This document shows, one piece after another, positions 33,210 through 40,748 of a stretch of DNA of 40,748 bases (positions are counted from its first letter, which is position 1; every line of letters starts with the position of its first letter). The notes under the pieces are model-generated. The model saw nothing but the letters and a program-made list of their open reading frames with translations, was not told where the DNA came from and did not search any database. The stretch is from CALBPI01 sp039815365. Lineage in GTDB: Bacteria > Pseudomonadota > Gammaproteobacteria > Steroidobacterales > Woeseiaceae. The DNA lies in the NCBI GenBank assembly GCA_039815365.1, contig JBCBZK010000014.1, positions 1-40,748 of the forward strand, read 5' to 3'. A program made the translations under genes and the position numbers.

Positions 33210-33490
33210 TAATAACTCCTCCGGTCACGATCGCGCATGCGCCAAAAGTCACGTTCCGAGCGCGGATTGCTAGGGCGCAGCGGTCGGTCTTTCAACAAAG
33301 CTGCGGCAAGACCGTAAATAATGGCAGTAGGCAGTGTCCAGAACACCAACATAAAAGTCGCAATCAGTCGAACGATCGTTACATCGTGTCCGAGTCGATC
33401 CGCCAGGCCGGCGCAAACACCGCACACCCAACTGTTGTCCTTATCCAGATACAGACCGCGCAAATGACGTGCAATATCTTCCTGCCTCAT
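33209..33490 (-). CDS. additional PspC-domain protein
   Basis: A 93-residue protein started at ATG 33488-33490, which follows a strong GGAGG ribosome site. It holds the same PspC domain as its neighbour (GLYLDKDNSWVCGVCAGLADRLGHDVTIVRLIATF, then TLPTAIIYGLAAALLKD) but ends in a short basic tail (RSERDFWRMRDRDRRSY) in place of the coiled coil. So it keeps the membrane part and lacks the PspC C-terminal arm. It overlaps pspB by 4 nt (ATGA) and the next gene by 1 nt. Having a second PspC-domain gene in the operon is unusual; a modifier of the sensor is the likely role. Confidence 0.85.
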   Translation of the reverse strand: MRQEDIARHLRGLYLDKDNSWVCGVCAGLADRLGHDVTIVRLIATFMLVFWTLPTAIIYGLAAALLKDRPLRPSNPRSERDFWRMRDRDRRSY

Positions 33491-33714
33491 ACCCTGTTCC
33501 TCCAATCCGGCGCTTCATCATCGAGGATGGTCTCCAACACGTTGACCCTACTCTCAAGCTTCTGCGCTATGTTCCAAACTTCTTCCATCATGCTTTCATC
33601 ATCAACGGTCAGCTCACGTGTCTTTTTCCACTTCGTAATGAAGTGCAGCACGATGATGAGCGGCGCGACGACCGTCAAAAAGATAATGCTGATAACGAAA
33701 ATTTCGTCGCCCAT
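33487..33714 (-). CDS. pspB: PspB, envelope-stress protein
   Basis: A 75-residue protein with one N-terminal membrane helix (EIFVISIIFLTVVAPLIIVLHF) and a coiled coil ending LESRVNVLETILDDEAPDWRNRV. That ending is the PspB signature (E. coli: ALESILDAEHPNWRDR). It partners PspC in the inner membrane. It follows pspA after 3 nt and overlaps the next gene by 4 nt. Confidence 0.9.
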   Translation of the reverse strand: MGDEIFVISIIFLTVVAPLIIVLHFITKWKKTRELTVDDESMMEEVWNIAQKLESRVNVLETILDDEAPDWRNRV

Positions 33715-33717
33715 TGA

Positions 33718-34404
33718 TTATCCTTCGCCGTGACTACTTTGGCTGCGTGCCGCGACGCGTGCCTTCAGGCGCTCAAAGTCATCATGAATTCGCTCTTCTG
33801 CTTCCAGGCTCGCGAACTCGCGATCCAGGTCTTTGGGTAAGCCAAGGTCATAGGCCTCAACTTTGCTCTCGACCTCTTCCATACGTTTTTGATATTGCTC
33901 AAAGCGCACTAGCGCGTCGTCTACCTTGTAGGTATGCGTCAGTTTGCGTGCCGCGAGACGCTTGTTCGCTGTTTCGTGACGTGCCAGCAGCGATTGTTGG
34001 CGCAGCTTGGCGTCTTTTAACTTAGCCTCAAGCCGCGAGATGTCTTCGTTGAGTTTGCCCAAACCGGTGTCGACCGCTTGGTACTCTTCGCGGATCGCGA
34101 TCACGGCTTGCTCTGCGTCGTTCTTTTCGACTAACGCGGCTTTGGCGAGATCTTCGCGTCCTTTGGACAACGCAAGTTCTGCCTTGCTTTCCCACTCCGC
34201 CGTGTCGCGCTCTAACGCTTCGAGCTTGCGGTTCAGAGATTTCTTGTCGGCGATTGAGCGCGCTGCGGCTGAGCGCACTTCGACGAGCGTGTCTTCCATC
34301 TCCTGAATCATCAACCGGACGATCTTCTCCGGATCTTCCGCCTTATCAAGAATGGCGTTGATGTTGGAGTTAACGATGTCGCTGAATCTAGAAAAAATAC
34401 CCAT
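33718..34404 (-). CDS. pspA: PspA, membrane-stress coiled-coil protein
   Basis: A 228-residue PspA/IM30 protein: MGIFSRFSDIVNSNINAILDK with the N-terminal membrane-binding helix, AEDPEKIVRLMIQEMEDTLVEVR, then long coiled coils to the end. In resting cells PspA binds and blocks PspF; under envelope stress it moves to the membrane and forms large stabilising assemblies. A GAGG site precedes ATG 34402-34404. A sigma54 promoter lies upstream, opposite the divergent pspF. Confidence 0.96.
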   Translation of the reverse strand: MGIFSRFSDIVNSNINAILDKAEDPEKIVRLMIQEMEDTLVEVRSAAARSIADKKSLNRKLEALERDTAEWESKAELALSKGREDLAKAALVEKNDAEQAVIAIREEYQAVDTGLGKLNEDISRLEAKLKDAKLRQQSLLARHETANKRLAARKLTHTYKVDDALVRFEQYQKRMEEVESKVEAYDLGLPKDLDREFASLEAEERIHDDFERLKARVAARSQSSHGEG

Positions 34405-34444
34405 TATCCGAATGCCTCAATTACATAGTGTTCATTCAGAATAG

Positions 34445-34461
34445 AGCAGGAAGCGTGCCAA
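34445..34461 (-). promoter_or_regulatory. sigma54 promoter of the psp operon
   Basis: Minus strand TTGGCACG-CTTC-CTGCT fits the sigma54 consensus (YTGGCACG-N4-TTGCW), with GG at about -24 and GC at about -12. The -12 element is about 41 bp before the pspA start, leaving a leader of ~30 nt. It fits the presence of PspF, a sigma54 activator, next door. Confidence 0.9.
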
Positions 34462-34476
34462 CTTTTGTTAAATCTC

Positions 34477-34502
34477 TTAAGTATCTGTTTTGTATAACTT
34501 AA
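34477..34502. promoter_or_regulatory. candidate PspF binding site
   Basis: An inverted repeat, TTAAGT (34477-34482) and ACTTAA (34497-34502), lies about 16-40 bp upstream of the -24 element, in AT-rich DNA between pspA and pspF. PspF binds upstream activating sites in this kind of position. This is an assignment from position and symmetry only. Confidence 0.35.
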
Positions 34503-34593
34503 ATGGATTCCTAATACATTAAAGGTGTTTTATCAAAATCGTATTTTTCACCACTTTTTCGCTTTTTCGCTCATTTAATGAGATATTTGATAT

Positions 34594-35673
34594 ATGCAAA
34601 ACATTACGTTGATCGGAGAATCGCCAGCGTTCCTCGAGACGCTGGAACATGTGTCGCGTGCGGCACCGGTGTCACGACCCGTTTTGGTCATCGGCGAGCG
34701 CGGTACCGGCAAGGAGTTGATCGCCAGTCGGCTGCATTACTTGTCTGCGCGCTGGGAGCAACCGCTGATCAAAGTGAACTGCGCGGCGCTGACAGAGAGC
34801 ATTCTGGAATCCGAGCTGTTTGGGCATGAGGCCGGTGCATTTACCGGTGCGAATCGCCAACATTTGGGGCATTTTGAACGCGCTGACGGTGGCACGCTGA
34901 TTCTGGATGAGCTCGGCACGGTCTCAATGCGCGTTCAGGAAAAAGTGCTGCGTGTGATTGAATATGGCGAGTTTGAACGCGTCGGCGGCAGCGAGACGCA
35001 GACCGTTGACGTACGGTTGGTCGCAGCGACCAATGAAGACCTCCAAGCCCGAGTGCGGCGCGGCACATTTCGTGCCGATCTGTTGGATCGTCTGGCGTTC
35101 GATGTCATCACAGTGCCGCCGCTGCGCAAACGCCAGGATGACATCTTGCCGCTAGCGCATAGTTTCGCCGTGAATATGTGCGCAGAGCTCGGGCGTTCGC
35201 ACTTTGCCGGATTTTCTCATCGCGCCGCGTCCACGTTGCTGCAAAACGAATGGCCCGGCAATGTGCGAGAGCTCAAGAATGCGGTAGAGCGATCGGTGTA
35301 TCGCAGCGAAGACACCGACGATGTCATCGATCACATCGTGTTCGATCCGTTTGATTCACCCTTTGCGTTGGTTGATAACAGCGAGACTGCACCAACCACG
35401 GCCACGCGATCCGTCCGTGCGCGTGATAACCATGATGACATTCGATTGCCTGCCGACTTGCCACTTGAGCGTGACAAGTTTGAACGACGCTACCTGATCG
35501 CGGCATTGGCACGCGCCAGCTACAGCCAGAAAACGGCGGCCGGCTTGCTCAGCCTAACGTATCACCAGTTTCGCGCGCGCCTGAAAAAACTCAACGTTGA
35601 CGCGAAGCCAGACACCAACGTGCAGCGCGACGCGCGACGCCGGCAACCTCAGGCGCGGAATCTGCGGAAGTAA
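34594..35673 (+). CDS. pspF: PspF, sigma54-dependent activator of psp genes
   Basis: A 359-residue AAA+ protein without a receiver domain, as PspF should be. Walker A is GERGTGK (34-40), the sigma54-contact loop GAFTGA is at 81-86, Walker B is TLILDEL (101-107), followed by RLAATNEDL-like and NEWPGNVRELKNAVERSV motifs, and a Fis-type HTH at about 310-345 (YSQKTAAGLLSLTYHQFRARL). It activates the divergent pspA operon and is inhibited by PspA. The tail beyond the HTH is basic and its last 25 bp overlap the end of the ABC-permease gene on the other strand. Confidence 0.94.
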   Translation: MQNITLIGESPAFLETLEHVSRAAPVSRPVLVIGERGTGKELIASRLHYLSARWEQPLIKVNCAALTESILESELFGHEAGAFTGANRQHLGHFERADGGTLILDELGTVSMRVQEKVLRVIEYGEFERVGGSETQTVDVRLVAATNEDLQARVRRGTFRADLLDRLAFDVITVPPLRKRQDDILPLAHSFAVNMCAELGRSHFAGFSHRAASTLLQNEWPGNVRELKNAVERSVYRSEDTDDVIDHIVFDPFDSPFALVDNSETAPTTATRSVRARDNHDDIRLPADLPLERDKFERRYLIAALARASYSQKTAAGLLSLTYHQFRARLKKLNVDAKPDTNVQRDARRRQPQARNLRK

Positions 35674-36569
35674 ACGGCGCCGGCCAGGAATGCCGCCGTC
35701 ACAATGAAACCTCCCCACAAGCCAGGGCTTAATAGAAAATCAATCGGCGCCAGCGCACCTAAAATGTCGATGTCGCCCGCAAGCAGTTGCCTCGCGACTT
35801 CATCCTCGTCCATCACCATCATGTCCTCGGGGAACGTCAGACCTGAAATCCCGGCGAATCCGATGCGCTCGCCAATCAGCTGCGACACATGGCCGCTGCG
35901 AAACACAATGCCCTCGAGCATCGCAATGACAATGACAGGCACAAACACCCATAGCAGCGACGAACGCTTCGCGAATGCCGAGCTCAGCAGGAACCAGCCA
36001 ATGATGGGTGAGAGCCACAACGACATGGTGATCGCAATGTAGAAGGTTAGTATCCAGAACTGCACGAAGGGCAACGGCGCCCAGATCAATTCCACCGGAT
36101 TACCGCCGCCGAAAAGTATCGCGAGCGATGCCAGCAAGAGCAGAATCAGCTGCGTGACGAATGCTACTGCGAACGCCATTATCGGCGCGGCAATCATGGC
36201 AGTAAGCCACTTGGAAATGACGGTTTCGGTATCGGTTACTGGCAGCGAACGCCAGAACAAAATGCTCTTGTCCTTGCGTTCGGCGTACAGCGCATCGATA
36301 CCGTAAAAAAAGATAACGACAGCAACGACGAAACTAGTTAGCCCGAACGGCACTGCGAGCAGCGCGCTACCGCCAGCCAGCGTTCCAGGCGCACCGGTAA
36401 GCTCTAGCCCGGCAACGGCAACCTGGAACGATGCCCCGGTAAACACAGCAGTAAAAAACGCCAGAATAAAGCCAAAAATCAGTAACGCGCTAACAACCAA
36501 CGGCGCGTAATAGAGCGCCTTGTGCTCCCATAATTCACGGCGAATCAACATCAGCATATTGGCTACCAT
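35649..36569 (-). CDS. ABC-2 type transporter permease
   Basis: A 306-residue membrane protein with about six helices (for example YYAPLVVSALLIFGFILAFF, FGLTSFVVAVVIFFYGIDALY, PIIGWFLLSSAF). The ERKDKSILFWRSLPVTDTETVISKWLTA segment is typical of ABC-2 permeases of the YtrC/D-like kind. Its start overlaps the end of the ATPase gene by 7 nt, so they form one transporter. Such modules with a YtrA-type regulator are linked to cell-wall antibiotic or envelope stress. The 3' end overlaps pspF's by 25 bp (convergent). Confidence 0.9.
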   Translation of the reverse strand: MVANMLMLIRRELWEHKALYYAPLVVSALLIFGFILAFFTAVFTGASFQVAVAGLELTGAPGTLAGGSALLAVPFGLTSFVVAVVIFFYGIDALYAERKDKSILFWRSLPVTDTETVISKWLTAMIAAPIMAFAVAFVTQLILLLLASLAILFGGGNPVELIWAPLPFVQFWILTFYIAITMSLWLSPIIGWFLLSSAFAKRSSLLWVFVPVIVIAMLEGIVFRSGHVSQLIGERIGFAGISGLTFPEDMMVMDEDEVARQLLAGDIDILGALAPIDFLLSPGLWGGFIVTAAFLAGAVYFRRFRA

Positions 36570-37429
36570 GCGCCGCCCTCCTTACCGAGTTTCGCGACAA
36601 ATAAATCGGCCAGCCCCGGTGTGCGTACATCGCCCAGCGACGCGAGTTGATCACGTGCGACACCTTCAAAGGTGAAGACAGATTTACCGAAGACTTCGCG
36701 CTCCGTCACCGGACCTAACGCACGCGCCTTGGCAACGTCATCGCCGGATGCCATGAGCTCGGTGTAGCGCTCGCTGATTTCATCAACGGATGCGTCGAGA
36801 ACAAGCTTGCCATCATCGATAAACATGACGTCGGTCAGAATATTCTCAATCTCTTCGACCTGATGCGTTGTGATCACGATCGTCCGGTCTTCATCAAAGT
36901 AATCGCCAAGCAACTCTGCATAGAAGGCCTTGCGGAATAAAATATCCAAACCGAGCGTTGGTTCGTCGAGAATCAGCAGCTTGGCGTCGATCGCCATGAT
37001 GATGGATAAGTGCAATTGCGCGACCATGCCTTTGGAGAGCTCTTTCACTTTCGCGTTTGGCATGACTTTGGTGCGCTGCAGCGCCTTTTCGGCGGAGCTG
37101 CGGGAAAAATTCGGGTGAACAGATTCAACGAAATCGAGCAGCTGGCTGACTTTGATCCAGCTCGGCAACACCGATACATCAGCCACGTAGCTGACCTGGT
37201 GCATGAGCTCCCTGCGATTCTTGAACGGGTCTAACCCGCACACGCTGAGTGCGCCATCACACTGGGTCAGGCCCAATACGGCTTTGAGCAACGTGGTTTT
37301 GCCGGCGCCGTTAGGGCCAATCAAACCCACAATGCGGCCGGGCTGAATATCGAAACTTACATCATCAACGGCGCGCACGGCTCCGAAGTGTTTGCTGATG
37401 CCTGTGGCCTTAACCAGAGCGGACATCAC
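36563..37429 (-). CDS. ABC transporter ATP-binding protein
   Basis: A 288-residue ATPase: Walker A GPNGAGKTT (38-46), a Q-loop in LMHQVSYVAD, the signature VKELSKGMVAQLHLS (LSKGM in place of LSGGQ, common in ABC-2 exporters), Walker B LLILDEPTLGLD and switch His in VITTHQVEE. The C-terminal ~70 residues form an extra domain. It powers the ABC-2 permease it overlaps. The start is M1 or M2. Confidence 0.93.
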   Translation of the reverse strand: MMSALVKATGISKHFGAVRAVDDVSFDIQPGRIVGLIGPNGAGKTTLLKAVLGLTQCDGALSVCGLDPFKNRRELMHQVSYVADVSVLPSWIKVSQLLDFVESVHPNFSRSSAEKALQRTKVMPNAKVKELSKGMVAQLHLSIIMAIDAKLLILDEPTLGLDILFRKAFYAELLGDYFDEDRTIVITTHQVEEIENILTDVMFIDDGKLVLDASVDEISERYTELMASGDDVAKARALGPVTEREVFGKSVFTFEGVARDQLASLGDVRTPGLADLFVAKLGKEGGAW

Positions 37430-37453
37430 TTCCCCTTAGTATTGGTACGCGGC

Positions 37454-37828
37454 TTATGCCTTGTTCTTGCTGTGCTCGCCAATCTCGTTCAGAAGATCTT
37501 CCGGATCGAGCTCCAACCGCTTGATCGTGGCCACGACATCGGGCCACTGTTTTTCTAAAAATCGTTGTTTTTCTTCGCTGAGTAACCGGGTCCGGGCGCC
37601 GGGCAACACGAACATGCCTCGGCCACGCTTTTTCTCGACGAGCTCTTCGTCGACTAACTCCTGATAGCCCTTTAGGACGGTCAACGGGTTCAGGCGGTAC
37701 TCCGCTGCGACGCTACGTACCGACGGCAACGCATCACCGTCACCGAGTACGCCCTCAAGCAGCATTGCCACGACACGATCCCGCAATTGCCGATAAATCG
37801 GCAGGTCGTCATTCCAATTCGGGTCCAT
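37454..37828 (-). CDS. GntR-family regulator, YtrA type
   Basis: A 124-residue protein when started at ATG 37826-37828, chosen because GGAG lies 4 nt before it and the conserved part starts straight after (DPNWNDDLPIYRQLRDRV). Starts at 37864 (ATG) or 37891 (TTG) would add a tail without a good ribosome site. The winged HTH is clear (GDALPSVRSVAAEYRLNPLTVLKGYQELVDEELVEKKRGRGMFV). The short C-terminal part is of the YtrA subfamily, which represses linked ABC operons. The gene is 24 nt before the ATPase. Its likely operator is described at 38104-38125. Confidence 0.9.
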   Translation of the reverse strand: MDPNWNDDLPIYRQLRDRVVAMLLEGVLGDGDALPSVRSVAAEYRLNPLTVLKGYQELVDEELVEKKRGRGMFVLPGARTRLLSEEKQRFLEKQWPDVVATIKRLELDPEDLLNEIGEHSKNKA

Positions 37829-37896
37829 CAGGCTCCAGTTCGCGGGCGTGTCAGTGGCGGTCATTGAGTCAGATAGATCACTCAAACGCAACTCAC

Positions 37897-38082
37897 CTAT
37901 TGGCCAGCAATGATTGTGCGCGTCGGATTGTGATCGCGCTGTTGATCGGTGGCATCCAGTTCACTGGACACTAACGCCAACGCAAACATGCCAAGTAGTA
38001 CCAAAGCGACAACTCCACTCCAGGCGTTACCCTGACGTTCGGCGTGTTGCAAAACTGCGCGTTGCTGCTTCGAGACTGACAT
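37897..38082 (-). CDS. small single-helix membrane protein, first gene of the ABC operon
   Basis: A 61-residue protein with one membrane helix (about 23-40, GVVALVLLGMFALALVSS), a basic N-terminus and a polar, acidic-to-basic tail. An AGGAA site precedes ATG 38080-38082. No family is recognised. It leads the transcript that carries the GntR regulator and the ABC transporter, so it may be an accessory subunit or a regulatory leader gene. Confidence 0.7.
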   Translation of the reverse strand: MSVSKQQRAVLQHAERQGNAWSGVVALVLLGMFALALVSSELDATDQQRDHNPTRTIIAGQ

Positions 38083-38103
38083 TTTTTCCGTTCCTCTGCT
38101 TTG

Positions 38104-38125
38104 GTGTTGTAGTCAACTATAACAC
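38104..38125. promoter_or_regulatory. palindromic operator for the YtrA-type regulator
   Basis: A 22-bp palindrome: the left half GTGTTGTAGTC pairs with the right half AACTATAACAC at all positions except one pair near each middle arm, giving GTGTT-n-TAGT-nn-ACTA-n-AACAC. It overlaps the -10 box of the ABC operon and lies 22 bp before its first gene. This placement suits a repressor, and the symmetry suits a dimeric GntR protein. Confidence 0.7.
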
Positions 38126-38143
38126 TAAATCCCAACGGTGCAA
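38116..38143 (-). promoter_or_regulatory. sigma70 promoter of the ABC operon
   Basis: Minus strand TTGCAC (38138-38143) and TATAGT (38116-38121) are 16 bp apart, a good sigma70 match. The -10 lies inside the palindromic operator, so a bound regulator would block RNA polymerase. Confidence 0.65.
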
Positions 38144-38209
38144 GTCATAGGTCACACTTTTTCTGTTACTAAAGAAACCAATTGTGCAGTGCAACAACCC
38201 TACGAGCTG

Positions 38210-38218
38210 TGGGATAAT
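38210..38218 (+). promoter_or_regulatory. extended -10 promoter of mdh
   Basis: TG (38210-38211), one base, GATAAT (38213-38218) forms an extended -10 element 40 bp before the mdh start. No good -35 is seen, as is usual for this promoter class. An AAGGG ribosome site precedes the start. Confidence 0.5.
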
Positions 38219-38258
38219 GCCGGTGGGACATCGAAACTACTAACCAAGGGTCTTCCTC

Positions 38259-39236
38259 ATGAAATCACCTGTGCGCGTCGTCATCACTGGCGCTGCTGGC
38301 CAAATCGGCTACCAACTCGCTTTCCGTATTGCTTCCGGCCAACTGCTTGGCAGCGATCAGCCTGTCGTTTTGCAGCTATTGGAAATCACTCCGGCACTGG
38401 ACGCACTGAAGGGTGTTGTCATGGAGCTGGACGACTGCGCATTCCCGACACTCGCCGGCGTGGTTGCAACAGATGATGCGCAGGTCGCTTTCAAAGATGC
38501 TGACTACGCATTGCTCGTCGGTGCCCGCCCTCGTGGCCCGGGCATGGAGCGCAAAGATCTACTTGAGGCGAATGCCAAGATTTTCTCGGTACAAGGCAAA
38601 GCCATGAACGACGTTGCCAGTCGTGATATCAAAGTGCTGGTTGTCGGCAACCCGGCGAACACCAACGCGCTGATCGCACAGGCAAACGCACCAGATTTGC
38701 CTGCGGGTAACTTCACCGCCATGACGCGCCTCGATCACAACCGCGCACTGGCACAGCTCGCCGCGAAGACAGGGACTCATGTGACTGATATCGACAACAT
38801 GATTATCTGGGGCAACCACTCTGCCACGCAATATCCTGATGTCAGCCACGCATCTGTCGGCGGAAAAGCGGCGACCAGCCTGGTCGACGCCGATTGGCTC
38901 ACCGATACGTTCGTGCCTACCGTGCAACAACGCGGCGCGGCGATCATTAAGGCGCGCGGCGCATCATCGGCTGCGTCTGCAGCATCAGCGGCGATTGATC
39001 ATATTCGTGACTGGGCGCTCGGTACGCCGGGCGACAGCTATGTCAGCATGGCGGTGCCTGCAGACGGCAGCTATGGCATCGAGCCGGGCATCATTTATTC
39101 CTACCCGGTACGCTGCAAGAACGGGCACTATGAAATTGTACAAGGTCTCGATATCAGCGACGCCAGCCGCGCGTTGATGGATGCGACTGAAACGGAATTG
39201 CGCGAAGAGCGCAGCGCCATCGAATCACTGCTGTAA
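38259..39236 (+). CDS. mdh: malate dehydrogenase
   Basis: A 325-residue NAD-dependent dehydrogenase that oxidises malate to oxaloacetate in the TCA cycle. The nucleotide loop is GAAGQIG (11-17), the substrate Arg region is GARPRGPGMERKDLL, followed by VVGNPANTNALIA, MTRLDHNRA and the catalytic His in IIWGNHSATQYPD. The length and these motifs place it in the ~326-residue bacterial MDH group (the LDH/MDH branch closer to cytosolic MDH), not the 312-residue E. coli type. The fadE gene begins 23 bp after its stop. Confidence 0.96.
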   Translation: MKSPVRVVITGAAGQIGYQLAFRIASGQLLGSDQPVVLQLLEITPALDALKGVVMELDDCAFPTLAGVVATDDAQVAFKDADYALLVGARPRGPGMERKDLLEANAKIFSVQGKAMNDVASRDIKVLVVGNPANTNALIAQANAPDLPAGNFTAMTRLDHNRALAQLAAKTGTHVTDIDNMIIWGNHSATQYPDVSHASVGGKAATSLVDADWLTDTFVPTVQQRGAAIIKARGASSAASAASAAIDHIRDWALGTPGDSYVSMAVPADGSYGIEPGIIYSYPVRCKNGHYEIVQGLDISDASRALMDATETELREERSAIESLL

Positions 39237-39259
39237 CAGGCACCACGGGAGCATCGGGC

Positions 39260-40748
39260 GTGAGTATTATCAGTACCCTTTTCTGGACACTCTTTATTAT
39301 TGGCGGCGCTTTGGCGCTGGCATACCGGCGTGTCGATCTGAAAACCGCCACGATCGCCAGTGCGGCCGGCGTATTGGCGCTTCAGCTGTTTGCCAACCCG
39401 CCGGGTGTCATCGCGTTCGTGTTATGGCTGATTGTCGCCGGATTGGTTGTGCTCAACTTCGAAGACTTTCGTCGTGATCAAATCACCGCGCGTCTGCTGC
39501 GCACCTACCGCACGATGTTGCCGCAAATGTCGGACACCGAACGCGAGGCTTTGGAAGCGGGCAGCGTTTGGTGGGACGGCGAGCTGTTCACCGGTCTGCC
39601 TGATTGGGATCGATTGATGTCGATGCCCGCGCCTAAGCTGACCGAAGAAGAGCAAGCGTTTTTCGACGGCCCGACCGAAGAGCTGTGCCGCATGATTGAC
39701 GACTGGCAGATCTGCCACGAACTCGCCGACATGCCGCCGGAGATCTGGGCGTATATTAAAGAGAAGCGCTTTTTTGCGATGATCATTCCGAAAGCCTATG
39801 GCGGACTGGAATTCTCGCCCTACGCAAACGCGCTGATTCTGAAGAAACTATCGACGCGCTCGACCGTCGTCGCGTCGACGATTGGCGTGCCGAACTCGTT
39901 AGGACCGGCCGAGTTGTTATTGCACTACGGCACCGACGCGCAAAAGCAACGCTATCTGCCCGGACTCGCATCAGGCGATGAGATCCCGTGTTTTGCTCTC
40001 ACCTCCCCGCAAGCCGGATCTGACGCGGCAGCGCTGATCGATTCCGGTGTCGTTTGCAAAGGCCAGTGGGAAGGTGAAGAAATTCTCGGCATCAAACTGA
40101 ACTGGAACAAGCGTTACATTACGTTAGCGCCTGTTGCAACGGTATTAGGCCTCGCGTTCAAACTGCAAGACCCTGACCACCTGATCGGTGATGTTGACGA
40201 CTACGGCATTACCGCCGCGTTGATTCCAACGAATACCCCGGGTGTTGTGCACGGGCGTCGCCACTTGCCATTGGATGTGCCGTTCCAGAACGGTCCGACC
40301 AGCGGTAAAGATGTGTTCGTACCGCTCGACTACATTATCGGTGGTCCGGATATGGCCGGCAAAGGCTGGAAAATGCTCGTCGAGCTGCTGTCGGTCGGTC
40401 GTGCAATTACGCTGCCGTCCAGCGGTGCTGGTGGCGGTCAGGCCGCAACGTTTGCGACCGGCGCGTACGCGCGCATTCGCAAGCAGTTTCATTTACCGAT
40501 TGGCCGCTTTGAAGGTGTTGGTGAAGCGATCTCACGGATGGCTGGCAACACTTACATCATGAACGCGGCTGTGGACGTTACCGCTGGCGCGATTACCGAA
40601 GGCGAAAAACCAGCCGTACCGTCCGCCGTGCTGAAATATCACTGCACCGAACTTGGCCGTGAAGTCGCTAACGACGGCATGGATGTTCAAGGTGGTAAAG
40701 GCGTCATGATGGGCCCGCGCAACTATCTGGGCCGTGGTTACATGGCAG
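39260..40748 (+). CDS. fadE: acyl-CoA dehydrogenase FadE, N-terminal part
   Basis: This gene runs off the end of the window; 496 codons are visible. It starts at GTG 39260 behind GGGAG (39248-39252). Two membrane helices open the protein (ISTLFWTLFIIGGALALAY and GVIAFVLWLIVAGLVVLNF), then WWDGELFTGLPDWDRL, the acyl-CoA dehydrogenase domain (FFAMIIPKAYGGLEFSP, LTSPQAGSDAAA, GVPNSLGPAELLLHYG) and VQGGKGVMMGPRNYLGRGY. That order matches the ~815-residue membrane FadE that makes the first oxidation of beta-oxidation. It is probably cotranscribed with mdh. Confidence 0.95.
   Translation, partial: MSIISTLFWTLFIIGGALALAYRRVDLKTATIASAAGVLALQLFANPPGVIAFVLWLIVAGLVVLNFEDFRRDQITARLLRTYRTMLPQMSDTEREALEAGSVWWDGELFTGLPDWDRLMSMPAPKLTEEEQAFFDGPTEELCRMIDDWQICHELADMPPEIWAYIKEKRFFAMIIPKAYGGLEFSPYANALILKKLSTRSTVVASTIGVPNSLGPAELLLHYGTDAQKQRYLPGLASGDEIPCFALTSPQAGSDAAALIDSGVVCKGQWEGEEILGIKLNWNKRYITLAPVATVLGLAFKLQDPDHLIGDVDDYGITAALIPTNTPGVVHGRRHLPLDVPFQNGPTSGKDVFVPLDYIIGGPDMAGKGWKMLVELLSVGRAITLPSSGAGGGQAATFATGAYARIRKQFHLPIGRFEGVGEAISRMAGNTYIMNAAVDVTAGAITEGEKPAVPSAVLKYHCTELGREVANDGMDVQGGKGVMMGPRNYLGRGYMA

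Noticed and set aside
34405..34593. Riboswitch or small RNA between pspA and pspF
   Set aside because: The AT-rich spacer is fully explained by a sigma54 promoter, its activator site and short leaders; no stable RNA fold was seen.

Overview
The window reads as chromosome from a free-living, probably marine, gammaproteobacterium. The evidence is a c-di-GMP turnover protein, FadE-type acyl-CoA dehydrogenase, a Psp envelope-stress locus with a sigma54 activator, TonB-dependent uptake, an AlkB-type monooxygenase and many exported proteins or lipoproteins. Base composition is moderate in GC, with a few AT-richer islands of small membrane genes (about 6.5-9.2 kb). No rRNA, tRNA, transposase or CRISPR array was seen. 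The genus cannot be fixed from the sequence alone.

Layout. 1-4.7 kb: end of a GGDEF-EAL protein, two small exported proteins facing each other across tandem hairpins, a GcvA-like LysR regulator and a membrane-anchored GNAT protein. 4.8-10.1 kb: a YtcJ-like amidohydrolase lipoprotein, then an accessory stretch of small membrane proteins that includes a mosaic 3' copy of the amidohydrolase gene, and an exported esterase. 10.2-14.3 kb: a DUF1993 protein, a tightly overlapping alkB / ferredoxin / small membrane protein operon, and an NxxGxxAF-type lipoprotein. 14.4-16.1 kb: an EAL gene cut off by a GC-rich repeat array. 16.2-22.9 kb: a large DUF5060 glycosidase-like lipoprotein, a perfect CRP-type site, a spermidine-synthase-like membrane fusion and a 2OG-Fe(II) oxygenase.

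22.9-31.0 kb is the most interesting block. A periplasmic DUF3604 (PHP-like) protein is divergent from an operon of a PpiC-like protein and three HupE/UreJ-family membrane proteins. These run into a four-EF-hand lipoprotein and a TonB-dependent receptor on the other strand. Sequences resembling PHO boxes (two 7-mers spaced by 4 nt, like CTGTCAT) lie before the PpiC-like, TonB-receptor and EF-hand genes, and a weaker one before the DUF3604 gene. I propose a phosphate-starvation-controlled scavenging system of unknown substrate.

31.1-40.7 kb: an ArsC-like reductase coupled to a membrane-anchored protein; an expanded psp operon (pspA, pspB, an extra PspC-domain gene, pspC, an extra PspB-like gene) with a good sigma54 promoter and divergent pspF; a YtrA-type GntR / ABC-2 transporter operon with a palindromic operator over its -10 box; then malate dehydrogenase and the start of fadE, consistent with fatty-acid and central carbon metabolism.
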